Of a stretch of 64,000 nt of DNA, positions 8,286 to 16,834 are shown piece by piece. Numbering within the stretch: position 1 is the stretch's first letter; each line of letters begins with the position of its first letter. The position numbers and the translations under genes are program-made. The DNA is from Microvirga sp. TS319 (GTDB lineage: Bacteria > Pseudomonadota > Alphaproteobacteria > Rhizobiales > Beijerinckiaceae): positions 3,325,001 to 3,389,000 of the forward strand of contig NZ_JBGGGT010000002.1 in NCBI RefSeq assembly GCF_041276405.1, written 5' to 3'. The notes below the pieces were generated by a model that saw only the letters and a list, made by a program, of their open reading frames with translations, made no database searches and was not told the DNA's origin.

Positions 8286-10208
8286 ATGATCTCTTCACTC
8301 GGACAGCGCCTCGGCCTGGATCGCGCTGCTCTCGCGCATGGGCTGCGTTTGGCGCTTGCCGCATGGCTGGCCTACGCCATCGCGTCTCTCCTGCATGTGG
8401 GAAACGCCTACTGGGCCGCGATGCCGATCTGGGTAGTGTCGCAATCGGCCAAGGGTCTCATGATCGAGCGCGGAGTCTTCCGTATCGGCGGAACATTGCT
8501 GGGCGCCGCGGCCGGTTTCGGCATTCTGTGGCTCGGGCTCACGCCCTATGCGTCTCTTGCCGTTCTCGGGCTCTGGGTGGCCGCGAACGCATCGCTCGTG
8601 CATCTCCTGCGCGGCGTGCACGGTTATGGCGCGCTCATGTCCGGCATGACGGCGGCGGTCGTCGTGCTGCCGTCCATTCTGCATCCGGACCATGCCGCGA
8701 CCGTCGCGATGGCGCGGGTGGAATGCACGCTGATCGGCGTCGTCGTAGTGACGCTCGTCACCGGCTTCTGGACACCGAGCGCCTCCCGGCGCGACTTCTA
8801 CGCGCGCGTTCGCCGCCTCGCGCACGATGCCATCGCCCTCGCACTGTCCTTCCCGGTCGACGAGGCTGATGCGCGTGAAGGCGCGATCTTGCAGGAGATG
8901 GCCGATCTGCAGGCCAATGCGAGCCTCGTGGCCGCGGGATCGATCGAGGGTTACCGCAGGCTGCACCATGTGGACGCGCTGATCGTCGCCGCCTTGGCTC
9001 TCATGGCAGCCGGGAGGACACTCAGCATGCGTCTCAATCGAAAGGGTCTTCCCCCAGGCGTGCTCGACGAGGCCGATGCGCGCAACCTCGCAGCGCGTCT
9101 GCTCGCCACTTCGCCCGAGGACCGGCAGGACCGAAAGGCGCAGCTCGCCGGCATCGGACGGGCGGATGCTTCCGTGCTGGACGCCCTCGACCGGGTCGTC
9201 CTGGCCGATCGCGCCTTCGATGCGGAGCCGGGCCGCGCGGACGCCCGGTCTTTCCGCCGCAAGGCGACCTATCTCGCGCCGCACCGGGATGGCCGGATCG
9301 CATTGGAAACCGGACTGTTCACGGGCGCGGCGACCTTCGGGGCGGGTGCGCTGGGCTACGCATCCGGCTGGTCCATGGGCGAGCTTGCCGCGCTCGGCAT
9401 CTGCATCTTCTCGATGGTGCTCGGATCGCTGCCGGACCCGAAGGCCATCGCGCCGGTCATGCTCAGAGGCGTCGTGCTCGGCGTGGCCGCCGCCCTGCTC
9501 TACCGCCTGACGATCCAGCCCTCCATCGCGACCGTGCCGCAACTCGTTCTTTCGGTCGCCCCCTTCATGCTGGTCGGTGGGCTCGCCAGAGCGAGCCGAA
9601 AGACCGCAGGTCCCGCGCTCGACGCCAACATGTGCTTCATGCTGGCGAGCCAGGCCGTGCTTCCGGCGGTGACGGACCGGGTCGTGATCTTCAACGAGGC
9701 AGCGGCGCTGCTTCTGAGCGTCAGCGTCGTGACGTCGGGCTTCATGCTGCTGCCCCCGGCGGGCGAACGGCGCGCCCTTCGGGCCGCGCGCGCCATCGGG
9801 GCGGATATCATGCGCATTCTCCAAGGAAGCGATACGGCGGCCGCCCTCCGCAGACCGGTCCTGCGCCTGAGCCTGCACATCGAGAAGAGCGCCCATCTCG
9901 GCACCCGTCCGGGCTGGAGCCTGCTCGCCGCCCTCAACCTGGGAGAGGCCGTCGGCCGGCTCCGGCGACGCCTTGCGGAACCGAAAGGCGACAGGGCCTC
10001 CCGGAGGGTGCTGGAGGAGGCCCTGGCGGATCTCAAGGCAATGCTCGAGAGGCCGGGCGCCACGGCCGACCGGCTGGAGAGCCACGCGCGCACGCTCGCC
10101 GATCCGGAAGCCGCCGAGATCCTTCTGGATGCTGCCAATGCCCTGAGGGCGAGCCGGCTGCTCCTCGCCAACGCGGGCGGCGGGTCCAGCCTCTCTCCGT
10201 CATCGTGA
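8286..10208 (+). CDS. FUSC-family inner-membrane protein (AaeB/YccS-like)
   Basis: 640 residues arranged as two sets of membrane helices (about residues 15-150 and 350-480), each followed by a helical cytoplasmic domain, as in the fusaric-acid-resistance/FUSC superfamily. The N-terminal stretch LAAWLAYAIASLLHVGNAYWAAMPIWVVSQ and the later GCATLFGAGALGY-like helix set (ETGLFTGAATFGAGALGYAS) fit this family. AaeB homologues export aromatic carboxylic acids with a membrane-fusion partner; no such partner is present here, so the substrate is open. Long downstream intergenic repeats separate it from the ABC operon. Confidence 0.8.
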   Translation: MISSLGQRLGLDRAALAHGLRLALAAWLAYAIASLLHVGNAYWAAMPIWVVSQSAKGLMIERGVFRIGGTLLGAAAGFGILWLGLTPYASLAVLGLWVAANASLVHLLRGVHGYGALMSGMTAAVVVLPSILHPDHAATVAMARVECTLIGVVVVTLVTGFWTPSASRRDFYARVRRLAHDAIALALSFPVDEADAREGAILQEMADLQANASLVAAGSIEGYRRLHHVDALIVAALALMAAGRTLSMRLNRKGLPPGVLDEADARNLAARLLATSPEDRQDRKAQLAGIGRADASVLDALDRVVLADRAFDAEPGRADARSFRRKATYLAPHRDGRIALETGLFTGAATFGAGALGYASGWSMGELAALGICIFSMVLGSLPDPKAIAPVMLRGVVLGVAAALLYRLTIQPSIATVPQLVLSVAPFMLVGGLARASRKTAGPALDANMCFMLASQAVLPAVTDRVVIFNEAAALLLSVSVVTSGFMLLPPAGERRALRAARAIGADIMRILQGSDTAAALRRPVLRLSLHIEKSAHLGTRPGWSLLAALNLGEAVGRLRRRLAEPKGDRASRRVLEEALADLKAMLERPGATADRLESHARTLADPEAAEILLDAANALRASRLLLANAGGGSSLSPSS

Positions 10209-10508
10209 CGCGCACCTCGTCATCCCCGGCCTCGTGCCGGGGAGACACGTCTTCATGGCTCGATCGCGAAGACGGGGATGACCGGGCCAAGCCCGGTCCT
10301 GATGGGAAAGGGCCATGGCCAGGAAGGGGCGCGAAGACCGTTGACGTTCTGACCGGATCGCCGAGCGCATCGTACGAAAAAGTGGACCCGGTTTTTCGCC
10401 GGAACGATGCGCTCTTGCCAAGAAGGGCGCATCGGATGCGATCCCAAAAGTGGATTCCACTTTTGGGCCCGATGCTCTAGCCTCCCATGGTTCACGGAGG
10501 ACCATGCG
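10209..10508. other. Intergenic region with two repeat types
   Basis: No gene is seen. The left half carries a family B palindrome (CGTCATCCCCGGCCTCGTGC region, about 10217-10310). The right half is a complete family A repeat (10365-10480). The last 28 bases hold the GGAGG ribosome-binding site of the ABC substrate-binding gene. Confidence 0.6.
10365..10480. repeat. Interspersed intergenic repeat, family A (copy 2, full)
   Basis: Reads GCGCATCGTACGAAAAAGTG, then GGACCCGGTTTTTCGC, AACGATGCGCTCTTGCCAAG, a second half with the inverted repeat CCCAAAAGTGGATTCCACTTTTGGG (10443-10467), and the GATGCTCTAG end. It is the best-preserved two-module copy and closely matches those at 15391 and 16616. 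Confidence 0.8.
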
Positions 10509-11483
10509 ATGCGGCGCGGATGGCGGATCGGTCTTGCGGTCGTGGTGTCGTGGCTGGTGACGCAGTCCTCCGGCCACGCACAGGGAACGACGGCCGTTCG
10601 GGTCGGGCATTTTCCCAACATCACCCATGTCCAGGCGCTCGTCGCCCGAGCCATGGAGCGGCAGGGCCGGAACTGGTTCGCCGATCGGCTGGGCCCTGGC
10701 GTCAGGATCGAATGGTATGCCTACAATGCCGGCCCGAGCGCCATGGAGGCGATCTTCGCCAAGTCGCTGGACCTCGCCTATGTGGGACCGAACCCGGCGC
10801 TGAACGCCTATGCTCGCTCCCGAGGGAGCGAGGTGCGGGTGGTCGCGGGCGCGGTGAACGGCGGCTCGGCCCTCGTGGTGCAGGGCGACTCAAGGCTCTC
10901 GAAACCCGCCGACTTCAAGGGCAAGCGCATCGCGACGCCGCAATTCGGCAACACGCAGGACGTGGCGGCCCGTGCCTGGCTCGTGGCGGGTGGCCTCCGC
11001 ATCACTCAGACGGGCGGCGACGCCCAGGTGGTGCCCACCAGCAACCCCGATCAGCTCTCCCTTTTCAAGAGCAGGCAACTCGATGCGGTGTGGACCGTCG
11101 AGCCGTGGGTGTCGCGCCTCGAATCCGAGGCCGGCGGCAAGGTGCTCGTGGAAGAGAATGACGCGATCACCACCGTGCTCGTGTCGAGTGCGGACTTCCT
11201 CGGCCGGAGCCGCGACCTCGCCCGGCGCTTCGTGGCGGCGCATCGCGAGCTCACCGAATGGATCCGGCAGAACCCGGACGAGGCGCAGCGTCTCGTCCGC
11301 GAGGAGCTGCGGGCGTCGTTCAGGATCGACATGGCGCCGGAACTCGTGGCCCGCGCCTGGCCCCGCATGCAGATCACGCCGGACGTGGCGCTGTCCGCCT
11401 TCCAGTCCTTCGTCTCCAGCGCACAGGCCGTGGGCTTCCTGCGCGACACGCCCGATCTCGGCCGCCTGATCGAGGAGCCTTGA
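10509..11483 (+). CDS. ABC transporter substrate-binding protein (sulfonate/nitrate/taurine type)
   Basis: 324-residue periplasmic protein. The signal peptide (about 1-25) ends GHAQ; the mature part starts TTAVRVGHFPNITHVQALVA, typical of NrtA/SsuA/TauA binding proteins, which carry nitrate, sulfonates or related small anions. Further support comes from YNAGPSAMEAIFAKSLDLAYVG (the usual xxGxxxxxALxxGxiDia pattern) and LDAVWTVEPW. GGAGG lies eight bases before ATG 10509, which decides the start over an upstream in-frame extension into a repeat. The stop overlaps the ATG of the ATPase gene (TGATG), so the three genes form one operon. Confidence 0.88.
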   Translation: MRRGWRIGLAVVVSWLVTQSSGHAQGTTAVRVGHFPNITHVQALVARAMERQGRNWFADRLGPGVRIEWYAYNAGPSAMEAIFAKSLDLAYVGPNPALNAYARSRGSEVRVVAGAVNGGSALVVQGDSRLSKPADFKGKRIATPQFGNTQDVAARAWLVAGGLRITQTGGDAQVVPTSNPDQLSLFKSRQLDAVWTVEPWVSRLESEAGGKVLVEENDAITTVLVSSADFLGRSRDLARRFVAAHRELTEWIRQNPDEAQRLVREELRASFRIDMAPELVARAWPRMQITPDVALSAFQSFVSSAQAVGFLRDTPDLGRLIEEP

Positions 11484-12289
11484 TGGAGGCGTCCCCTCAC
11501 ACATCGTCCGGCATCCGCCCCGCCAAGCTCGTGATCGAGGGCGTCTCGAAATGGTTCACGCCCAAGCGGCACATCGTACAGGCGCTCGACGACATCTCAC
11601 TCACGGTCGCGGAGGGCGAGTTCGTCTGCCTTCTCGGCCCCTCCGGCTGCGGAAAATCCACGCTGCTCAACATCGTCGCAGGCCTCACCAGACCCGACCG
11701 GGGCCGGGTGCTCGCCGACGGCAAGCCCGTCGCGGGGCCGGGGCAGGAGCGCCTGGTGATGTTTCAGGAATCGGCCTTGTTCCCCTGGCTCGACGCCTTC
11801 GGCAACGTCATGTTCGGCCTCAAGCTCAAGCCTGATCTCACCAAGGCCGAGCGCCGCCGCATCGCGGACGAGTATCTGAACCTCGTGGGCCTCGCGAGGT
11901 TCAAGCATGCGCAGATCCATGAACTGTCCGGCGGCATGAAGCAGCGCGTGGCGCTCGCCCGCGCGCTTGCTCCCGATCCGCAGGTGCTGCTCATGGACGA
12001 GCCTTTCGCCGCGCTCGATGCAATGACGCGTGACCAGCTCTATGACGACATCCAGCGCATCTGGATGGAAAGCCGCAAGACCATCATCTTCGTCACGCAC
12101 AACGTGCGCGAGGCCGTGTGTCTTGGCGACCGCATCGTGCTCATGTCGCCGTCGCCGGGGCGCATCCAGCAGATCTTCGACATCCCCCTGCCCCGTCCGC
12201 GCGACATCAACAGCCCCGAGCTCGCCGCCTACACCTCGAAGATCGCGGCCGCGCTCAAAGGCGTCACGAACGGAGCGGTATCCGAATGA
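11483..12289 (+). CDS. ABC transporter ATP-binding protein (SsuB/TauB/NrtD type)
   Basis: 268 residues, cytoplasmic ATPase of the operon's importer. Walker A is GPSGCGKST (52-60), the Q-loop lies in MFQESALFPW, the signature is LSGGMKQRVALARAL, and Walker B is VLLMDEPFAALD followed by an H-loop in FVTHNVREAV. The start overlaps the upstream stop by one base and the stop overlaps the permease start (ATGA), indicating translational coupling. No regulatory C-terminal domain is present. Confidence 0.93.
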   Translation: MEASPHTSSGIRPAKLVIEGVSKWFTPKRHIVQALDDISLTVAEGEFVCLLGPSGCGKSTLLNIVAGLTRPDRGRVLADGKPVAGPGQERLVMFQESALFPWLDAFGNVMFGLKLKPDLTKAERRRIADEYLNLVGLARFKHAQIHELSGGMKQRVALARALAPDPQVLLMDEPFAALDAMTRDQLYDDIQRIWMESRKTIIFVTHNVREAVCLGDRIVLMSPSPGRIQQIFDIPLPRPRDINSPELAAYTSKIAAALKGVTNGAVSE

Positions 12290-13059
12290 AGCGTCTGGCG
12301 GTCGCCCTTCTCTTCTTCGCGGCTCTGATCGCCCTGTGGGATCTCGCGGTGCGCAGCGGGCGCTGGTCCGTGGTGCTGCTGCCCTCTCCGGCCGCCGTGG
12401 CGGAATACATCTGGTACGCGCTTCTCGACGGCACCCTCGTCGAGTCCACCTGGGTGACGTTGAAGCGCCTGCTCGTCGGCTATGCCGCCGGCGTGCTCAT
12501 CGGCCTGCCGCTCGGGCTTCTGACCAGCACGTCGCAATTCCTGGAGGACACCCTGGGGGCACTGGCCCTGGGCTTCCAGACGTTGCCGAGCGTGTGCTGG
12601 GTGCCGCTCGCGCTCATCTGGTTCGGGCAGACGGAGGGCGCGATGCTGTTCGTCGTGATCATGGGCACCGTGTGGTCCGTGATCATCGCCACCGATCACG
12701 GCGCGCGCAACATCCCGCCGATCTACGCGCGGGCCGCGCGCACCATGGGCTCGGAAGGGTTTCACAAATGGACTCGCGTGATCCTGCCCGCGTCGTTGCC
12801 GTTCCTCGTCAGCGGCATGAAGCAGGGCTGGGCCTTCGCCTGGCGCTCCCTGATGGCGGCGGAGATCTACGTCACGATCCTCACCGGGTTCGGCCTCGGC
12901 CACCTGCTCCATTACGGACGCGAGCTCAACGCCATGGATCAGGTGATCGGCATCATGATCGTGATCGTGGTGATCGGCCTGCTCGTCGACCGCCTGCTGT
13001 TCTCGCCGTGGGAGCGTTTCCTGCACCGGCGCTGGGGCACGAACCTCAAGGAGGCGTGA
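12286..13059 (+). CDS. ABC transporter permease (SsuC/TauC type)
   Basis: 257-residue inner-membrane protein with about six hydrophobic segments. The cytoplasmic coupling loop GSEGFHKWTRVILPASLPFL is the EAA motif of binding-protein-dependent permeases. It starts at ATG 12286, overlapping the ATPase stop. With the preceding binding protein and ATPase it makes a complete importer. No desulfonation, nitrate-reduction or other metabolic gene is attached, so the substrate (sulfonate, nitrate, taurine, pyrimidine precursor or similar) stays undetermined. Confidence 0.9.
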   Translation: MKRLAVALLFFAALIALWDLAVRSGRWSVVLLPSPAAVAEYIWYALLDGTLVESTWVTLKRLLVGYAAGVLIGLPLGLLTSTSQFLEDTLGALALGFQTLPSVCWVPLALIWFGQTEGAMLFVVIMGTVWSVIIATDHGARNIPPIYARAARTMGSEGFHKWTRVILPASLPFLVSGMKQGWAFAWRSLMAAEIYVTILTGFGLGHLLHYGRELNAMDQVIGIMIVIVVIGLLVDRLLFSPWERFLHRRWGTNLKEA

Positions 13060-13143
13060 GGCCCAAGGCGCATCGTTCCTCCCCGTCGTCATCCCTGGCC
13101 TTGTGCCGGCCATGACGAGAAGCCCGCCGTTCCGCACGATGCG

Positions 13144-14076
13144 CTAGATGGCCCTCACCCGTTTCGGAACTCCCAGTTCGCATTCCAGCATCTTGCGGTC
13201 CCAGCCGGCCGCATCCGCGGCGGCCGCATAGGTTGTCGAGAGAAAATCGAGCAGCAGCGCGTCGGGATCCGGCGATTTGCACAAGGTGTCGTAAGGCAGG
13301 ATGAACTCGCTCAGGGTCGTGTCGAAGAACGCGCCCTCCGTAACCTTGGCGTCGCGGAAGCCCGGCGGCTCCGGATAGGCGTAGGAATAGAACGCGGCCC
13401 GCGGATAGGCATCGTTCCCCGGCCAGAAACCCGCGCTGCTCACCTCGTCGGAATAGGCCTCCCGCGTCACTGCATCCGGCAGGCCCGGAACGCCGCCGGG
13501 GTGGAGCGGCGCCCTGCGCCCCGAGAAGCGCGTGACGGCGAGATCGAAGCTGCCCCAGAAGAAATGCGACGGCGAGGCCTTGCCGAGGAACGAGCTTCGG
13601 AAGAGCTTGAAGATGCGGTCCGCCTGCACGAGCGCGCGCCAGAACCGATAGGCCGCATCCGCGTCGTAGCTCGCATGCACCTGATCCTCCGGAAAACGGA
13701 TGGGATCTGGCACCTCGTTCGGCCTGTCGTTAATCGTCACATGCACGCCGATGCCGCGCATCAGGTCAAGGAGCTCTTCGTAGAAATCCGCGACGCTGCG
13801 TGGCTCCAGCGCCATGATGCCGTCATCCCCGCGGCTCGTGCGCACGAGCAGCCGATGTGTGAAGAAATCGAACTCGATCTCCACGATCTCGTGGCCCGCG
13901 GGCATCGGCGACGTGGTGAGCCCGCGTGCGCTCACATAGAGCGGCACCTGCCAGCCGTGGTTGAGCCAGGGGGTCAGCGACAGCCGGATCTTGCCGACGA
14001 TCTGCGTCCAAAGCTGCAGGGTCGCGGCCGTGTCGCGCCATTGCGGATAGGGCAGTTCCGGCCAGACGTCATCCAT
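13144..14076 (-). CDS. DUF5996 family protein
   Basis: 310 residues, no signal peptide or membrane segment. It begins MDDVWPELPYPQWRDTAATL followed by LWTQIVGKIRL, the characteristic opening of DUF5996 proteins, with the LTPWLNHGWQVPLYVSARGL stretch also typical. Family function is unknown. The protein is rich in aromatic residues (FYSYAYPEPPGF). It stands alone between the ABC operon and the hemerythrin gene. Confidence 0.85.
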   Translation of the reverse strand: MDDVWPELPYPQWRDTAATLQLWTQIVGKIRLSLTPWLNHGWQVPLYVSARGLTTSPMPAGHEIVEIEFDFFTHRLLVRTSRGDDGIMALEPRSVADFYEELLDLMRGIGVHVTINDRPNEVPDPIRFPEDQVHASYDADAAYRFWRALVQADRIFKLFRSSFLGKASPSHFFWGSFDLAVTRFSGRRAPLHPGGVPGLPDAVTREAYSDEVSSAGFWPGNDAYPRAAFYSYAYPEPPGFRDAKVTEGAFFDTTLSEFILPYDTLCKSPDPDALLLDFLSTTYAAAADAAGWDRKMLECELGVPKRVRAI

Positions 14077-14162
14077 GGGGCTTCTCCCGCGCGAACGGCT
14101 CCGACGACCAATATAGATCAGGCATTCCGGCTGTCACGGGAGCGAGGCGCCGGCGCCTCGCA

Positions 14163-14222
14163 GGCCATGGCGGGACGGGTATGCTTTCTGTCATGGCCGG
14201 GACGCGCCCGGCCATGACGAGA
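14163..14222. repeat. Palindromic intergenic repeat, family B
   Basis: TCATGGCCGGGACGCGCCCGGCCATGACGA contains an almost perfect inverted repeat (GTCATGGCCGGG... / ...CCCGGCCATGAC). It lies between the DUF5996 start and the hemerythrin stop; a family B unit. Confidence 0.5.
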
Positions 14223-14292
14223 GAGTGGTTCTGACAGGAAAGCGAGCACCGGAACGATCCCAAAGGGGGATCCTCCGATCCTGTGTGATAGC

Positions 14293-15327
14293 CTACCGCC
14301 CGTCGCCCTTGAGGGAGCCGGTTTCGCGGTTCTCGGTCTGGCCGCCTCCGGTTCCGATCGAGCCGACCGACGAGGCGGGGCTCCCGCCCGGAACGGTTCC
14401 ACCGGGCTGCAGAGGGGTCGAGAGGCCGGAGGGCGCATGGGGCGGGTTGGCCGACGAGAACCATTGCTCGTCCGTCCCCGCGCCCGAGCCGGTCGCGGCT
14501 GTGTCGCCGGATACGGACCGAGCCGCGCTCCCCGCCATGGAACCGGCTGAACCGGTCGGACGGGAGGCCCCCATTCCCTGGGGCGCTGCCCTGCCGCCAG
14601 CCATGCCCATGGAGCCGGAAGAGGCGCGCCCCTCCATGCCGCGACGGCTCAGGGAGCGGTCGACCACACCGCTGTCGAGGGGAAATGGCGGCTGCGGGCG
14701 GCGCGGCGCCGGATGCAAGGGACGATTGGCGCGTGAGCCCGCGCGCATCTGCCCGTTCCGCGACATGCTCCAGGCCAGGGCCGCACCGCCGATGGCGAGC
14801 GCACCCGCGAGAAGCCCGAAGGTGATGCCCGTGGGCATGCCGTAGCGACTCGGCATCATCGCATGCGGCATGTGCCAGCGGGAGGCCTCGTAGAATGCGA
14901 TCTTCTCGCGCTCGTAGGCACGCCGCAGCGTGTCGGCTTCCTGCCGAGAGAAAATGCCGTGCGCCGCGACCAGGGCGCCATTCTCCTCCAGGCTGAAGGC
15001 GTGGTAGACTACGCCGACCAGCTCCCTGAAGTCGAGCGCCCATCGCCGGCTGTTCTTGTCGGATTGGGCGGAGAGCGCAGCGAGCCTGCGGCGGATGTCG
15101 CGATGCTCGTCGTCGAGCTCGTGCAGGTAGGTCTCCGTGCGCCCGTCACGGGCGAACGCAGGGTAGATCACGTTCTGCTTGGCCGTCATATGACGGTCCA
15201 GCTCGTCCTCGAGGTCGGCAAACAGTTCCGCGCGGCTGTTGGGACCATGAGGAGAGGCCCTCAGCACCTCCTGGCAGAGCTCCTCGATATTCGCATGTTC
15301 CGACAAGATCATCCGCCACAGGTCCAT
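14293..15327 (-). CDS. Hemerythrin HHE domain protein with membrane segment and low-complexity tail
   Basis: 344 residues. Residues 1-145 form a four-helix hemerythrin-like domain with candidate iron ligands His11 (SEHANIEEL), His46 (DRHMTAKQNVIYP), His75 (DDEHRDIRRRL) and His109/Glu113-114 (VVYHAFSLEENG). A single hydrophobic helix follows (about 167-188, GITFGLLAGALAIGGAALAW), then about 155 residues of Ser/Gly/Pro/Arg-rich sequence. AGGAGG six bases before ATG 15327 fixes the start. Bacterial HHE proteins bind a di-iron centre and serve in oxygen, NO or redox sensing or storage. The fusion to a membrane helix and long tail is less usual. Confidence 0.8.
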   Translation of the reverse strand: MDLWRMILSEHANIEELCQEVLRASPHGPNSRAELFADLEDELDRHMTAKQNVIYPAFARDGRTETYLHELDDEHRDIRRRLAALSAQSDKNSRRWALDFRELVGVVYHAFSLEENGALVAAHGIFSRQEADTLRRAYEREKIAFYEASRWHMPHAMMPSRYGMPTGITFGLLAGALAIGGAALAWSMSRNGQMRAGSRANRPLHPAPRRPQPPFPLDSGVVDRSLSRRGMEGRASSGSMGMAGGRAAPQGMGASRPTGSAGSMAGSAARSVSGDTAATGSGAGTDEQWFSSANPPHAPSGLSTPLQPGGTVPGGSPASSVGSIGTGGGQTENRETGSLKGDGR

Positions 15328-15390
15328 GGCGCGCCTCCTCTCGAGATGGGGTTCACCGGAGAACGGCTTGAGACGGGTGCTGTTCCGCTG

Positions 15391-15504
15391 GCGCATCGTG
15401 CGAAAAAGTGGCCCCGGTTTTTCGCACGATGCGCTGCTCTATAGTGGGAGCATCGGATCGATCCCAAAAGTGCAAATCCACACTTCCCGCGTCCGATGCT
15501 CTAA
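15391..15504. repeat. Interspersed intergenic repeat, family A (copy 3)
   Basis: GCGCATCGTGCGAAAAAGTG, CCCGGTTTTTCGCACGATGCGC (itself an inverted repeat with the preceding bases), CCCAAAAGTGCAAATCCACACTT, and the CGTCCGATGCTCTAA end. It lies between the divergent hemerythrin and lyase genes. Confidence 0.75.
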
Positions 15505-15608
15505 GGGCGCCGGACCGGTGCCTTTTCCGGAAGAGTCGGCACGGCGCGTGACAAGCCCACGCCGGGATTGGTATGGAAGGATCCGTCTTCCGCAGCAGCG
15601 ACCGGATC

Positions 15609-16619
15609 ATGAGCACCTCCATCCAGCCAACCCGCCCCTCCTCCCCCTTGCCGACCTATGACGACGTGATGACGGCGGCATGGCGCATCGCAGGGATCGC
15701 CCATCGGACGCCGGTGCTCACTTCCCGCACCGCCGACGAACGCACCGGGGCCAAACTCTTCTTCAAGGCGGAAAACCTGCAACGGGGTGGCGCGTTCAAG
15801 TTCCGCGGAGCCTACAACGCCATCGCGCGGCTGCCGGATGACGCCAAGACGCGTGGGGTGGTGGCCTTCTCCTCGGGCAATCACGCCCAGGCCATCGCCT
15901 ATGCCGGCCAGCTCCAGGACGTGCCGACCGTGATCATCATGCCCAAGGATGCGCCTGCCATGAAGGTCGCCGCCACCAAGGGCTATGGGGGCGAGGTGGT
16001 GCTCTACGACCGCTACAAGGAGGACCGGGAGGAGATCGGCCGCAAGCTCTCGGCCGAACGGGGCCTCACGCTCATTCCGCCTTACGACCATGAGGACGTG
16101 ATCGCGGGTCAGGGTACCGCCGCCAAGGAGCTTTTCGAGGAGGTCGGCCCCCTCGACATGCTGCTCGTCTGTGTCGGCGGCGGCGGATTGCTGGCGGGTT
16201 CCGCACTGGCTGCCCATGCGCTCTCCCCTGCCTGCCGGATCTACGGCGTGGAGCCGGAAGCCGGAAACGATGCGCAGCAATCCTTCCGTTCGGGAAGCAT
16301 CGTGCGCATTCCCGTGCCCGTCACCATCGCCGACGGGGCCCAGACCACGTATATCGGCCAGAAGACCTTTCCGATCATCCGCGCCCTCGTGAGCGACATG
16401 CTGACCGTGAGCGATGACATGCTGGTGGATACCATGCGCTTCTTCGCCGAGCGCATGAAGATCGTGGTCGAGCCCACCGGCTGCCTGGCGGCGGCGGCAG
16501 CCCTTCACGGCGTCGTGCCGTGCAAGGGCAAACGCGTCGGAATCATCATCAGCGGCGGCAATGTGGACCCGAAGGCCTTTGCGGGCTTTCTCGCCGGGAC
16601 GCTCGCCCGAGAGAGCTAG
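15609..16619 (+). CDS. PLP-dependent threonine ammonia-lyase / serine-threonine dehydratase family
   Basis: 336 residues, fold-type II PLP enzyme. GGAFKFRGAYNAI carries the PLP-binding lysine, SSGNHAQAIAYAG contacts the cofactor and substrate carboxylate, and VGGGGLLAGSA is the phosphate-binding glycine loop. There is no C-terminal ACT regulatory domain, which points to a catabolic-type threonine dehydratase, or to the related threo-3-hydroxyaspartate lyase/serine racemase. The expected reaction is L-threonine to 2-oxobutanoate plus ammonia. ATG 15609 fits family length; a start at 15573 would add 12 residues. Confidence 0.85.
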   Translation: MSTSIQPTRPSSPLPTYDDVMTAAWRIAGIAHRTPVLTSRTADERTGAKLFFKAENLQRGGAFKFRGAYNAIARLPDDAKTRGVVAFSSGNHAQAIAYAGQLQDVPTVIIMPKDAPAMKVAATKGYGGEVVLYDRYKEDREEIGRKLSAERGLTLIPPYDHEDVIAGQGTAAKELFEEVGPLDMLLVCVGGGGLLAGSALAAHALSPACRIYGVEPEAGNDAQQSFRSGSIVRIPVPVTIADGAQTTYIGQKTFPIIRALVSDMLTVSDDMLVDTMRFFAERMKIVVEPTGCLAAAAALHGVVPCKGKRVGIIISGGNVDPKAFAGFLAGTLARES

Positions 16620-16731
16620 AGCATGGGACCCAAAAGTGAAATCCACTTTTGAGATCAATTCGATGCTCCTCCTATAGAACAGCGCATCGTTCCTGCGAAA
16701 AACCGGGGCCACTTTTCGCACGATGCGCTAA
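16616..16731. repeat. Interspersed intergenic repeat, family A (copy 4, inverted orientation)
   Basis: Runs in reverse relative to copy 3: CTAGAGCATGGGACCCAAAA, an AAAAGTGAAATCCACTTTT dyad, then GCGCATCGTTCCTGCGAAAA and ACTTTTCGCACGATGCGCT. It begins on the stop codon of the lyase gene. Confidence 0.75.
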
Positions 16732-16834
16732 AGCGTCGGACGTGCCATCGAACTCACGTCCGATGCCTTACCCTTTGTGGTTTTGAGCATCTTTTCACGC
16801 AAAACCGGTTCCCGCTTTTGCGTTTGATGGTTTA
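16732..16834. repeat. Interspersed intergenic repeat, family A subtype 2 (copy 5)
   Basis: Directly abuts copy 4. It shows the second module type: GCGTCGGACGTGCCATCGAA, CTCACGTCCGATGCCTTACC, TTTTGAGCATCTTTTCACGC, AAAACCGGTTCCCGCTTTTG. Similar copies lie at 26562, 34180, 58486 and 60325. Confidence 0.75.

Noticed and set aside
13060..13143. Intrinsic terminator after the ABC operon
   Set aside because: The palindrome around CGTCATCCCTGGCCTTGTGC is imperfect and lacks a T tract; it fits the family B repeat better.
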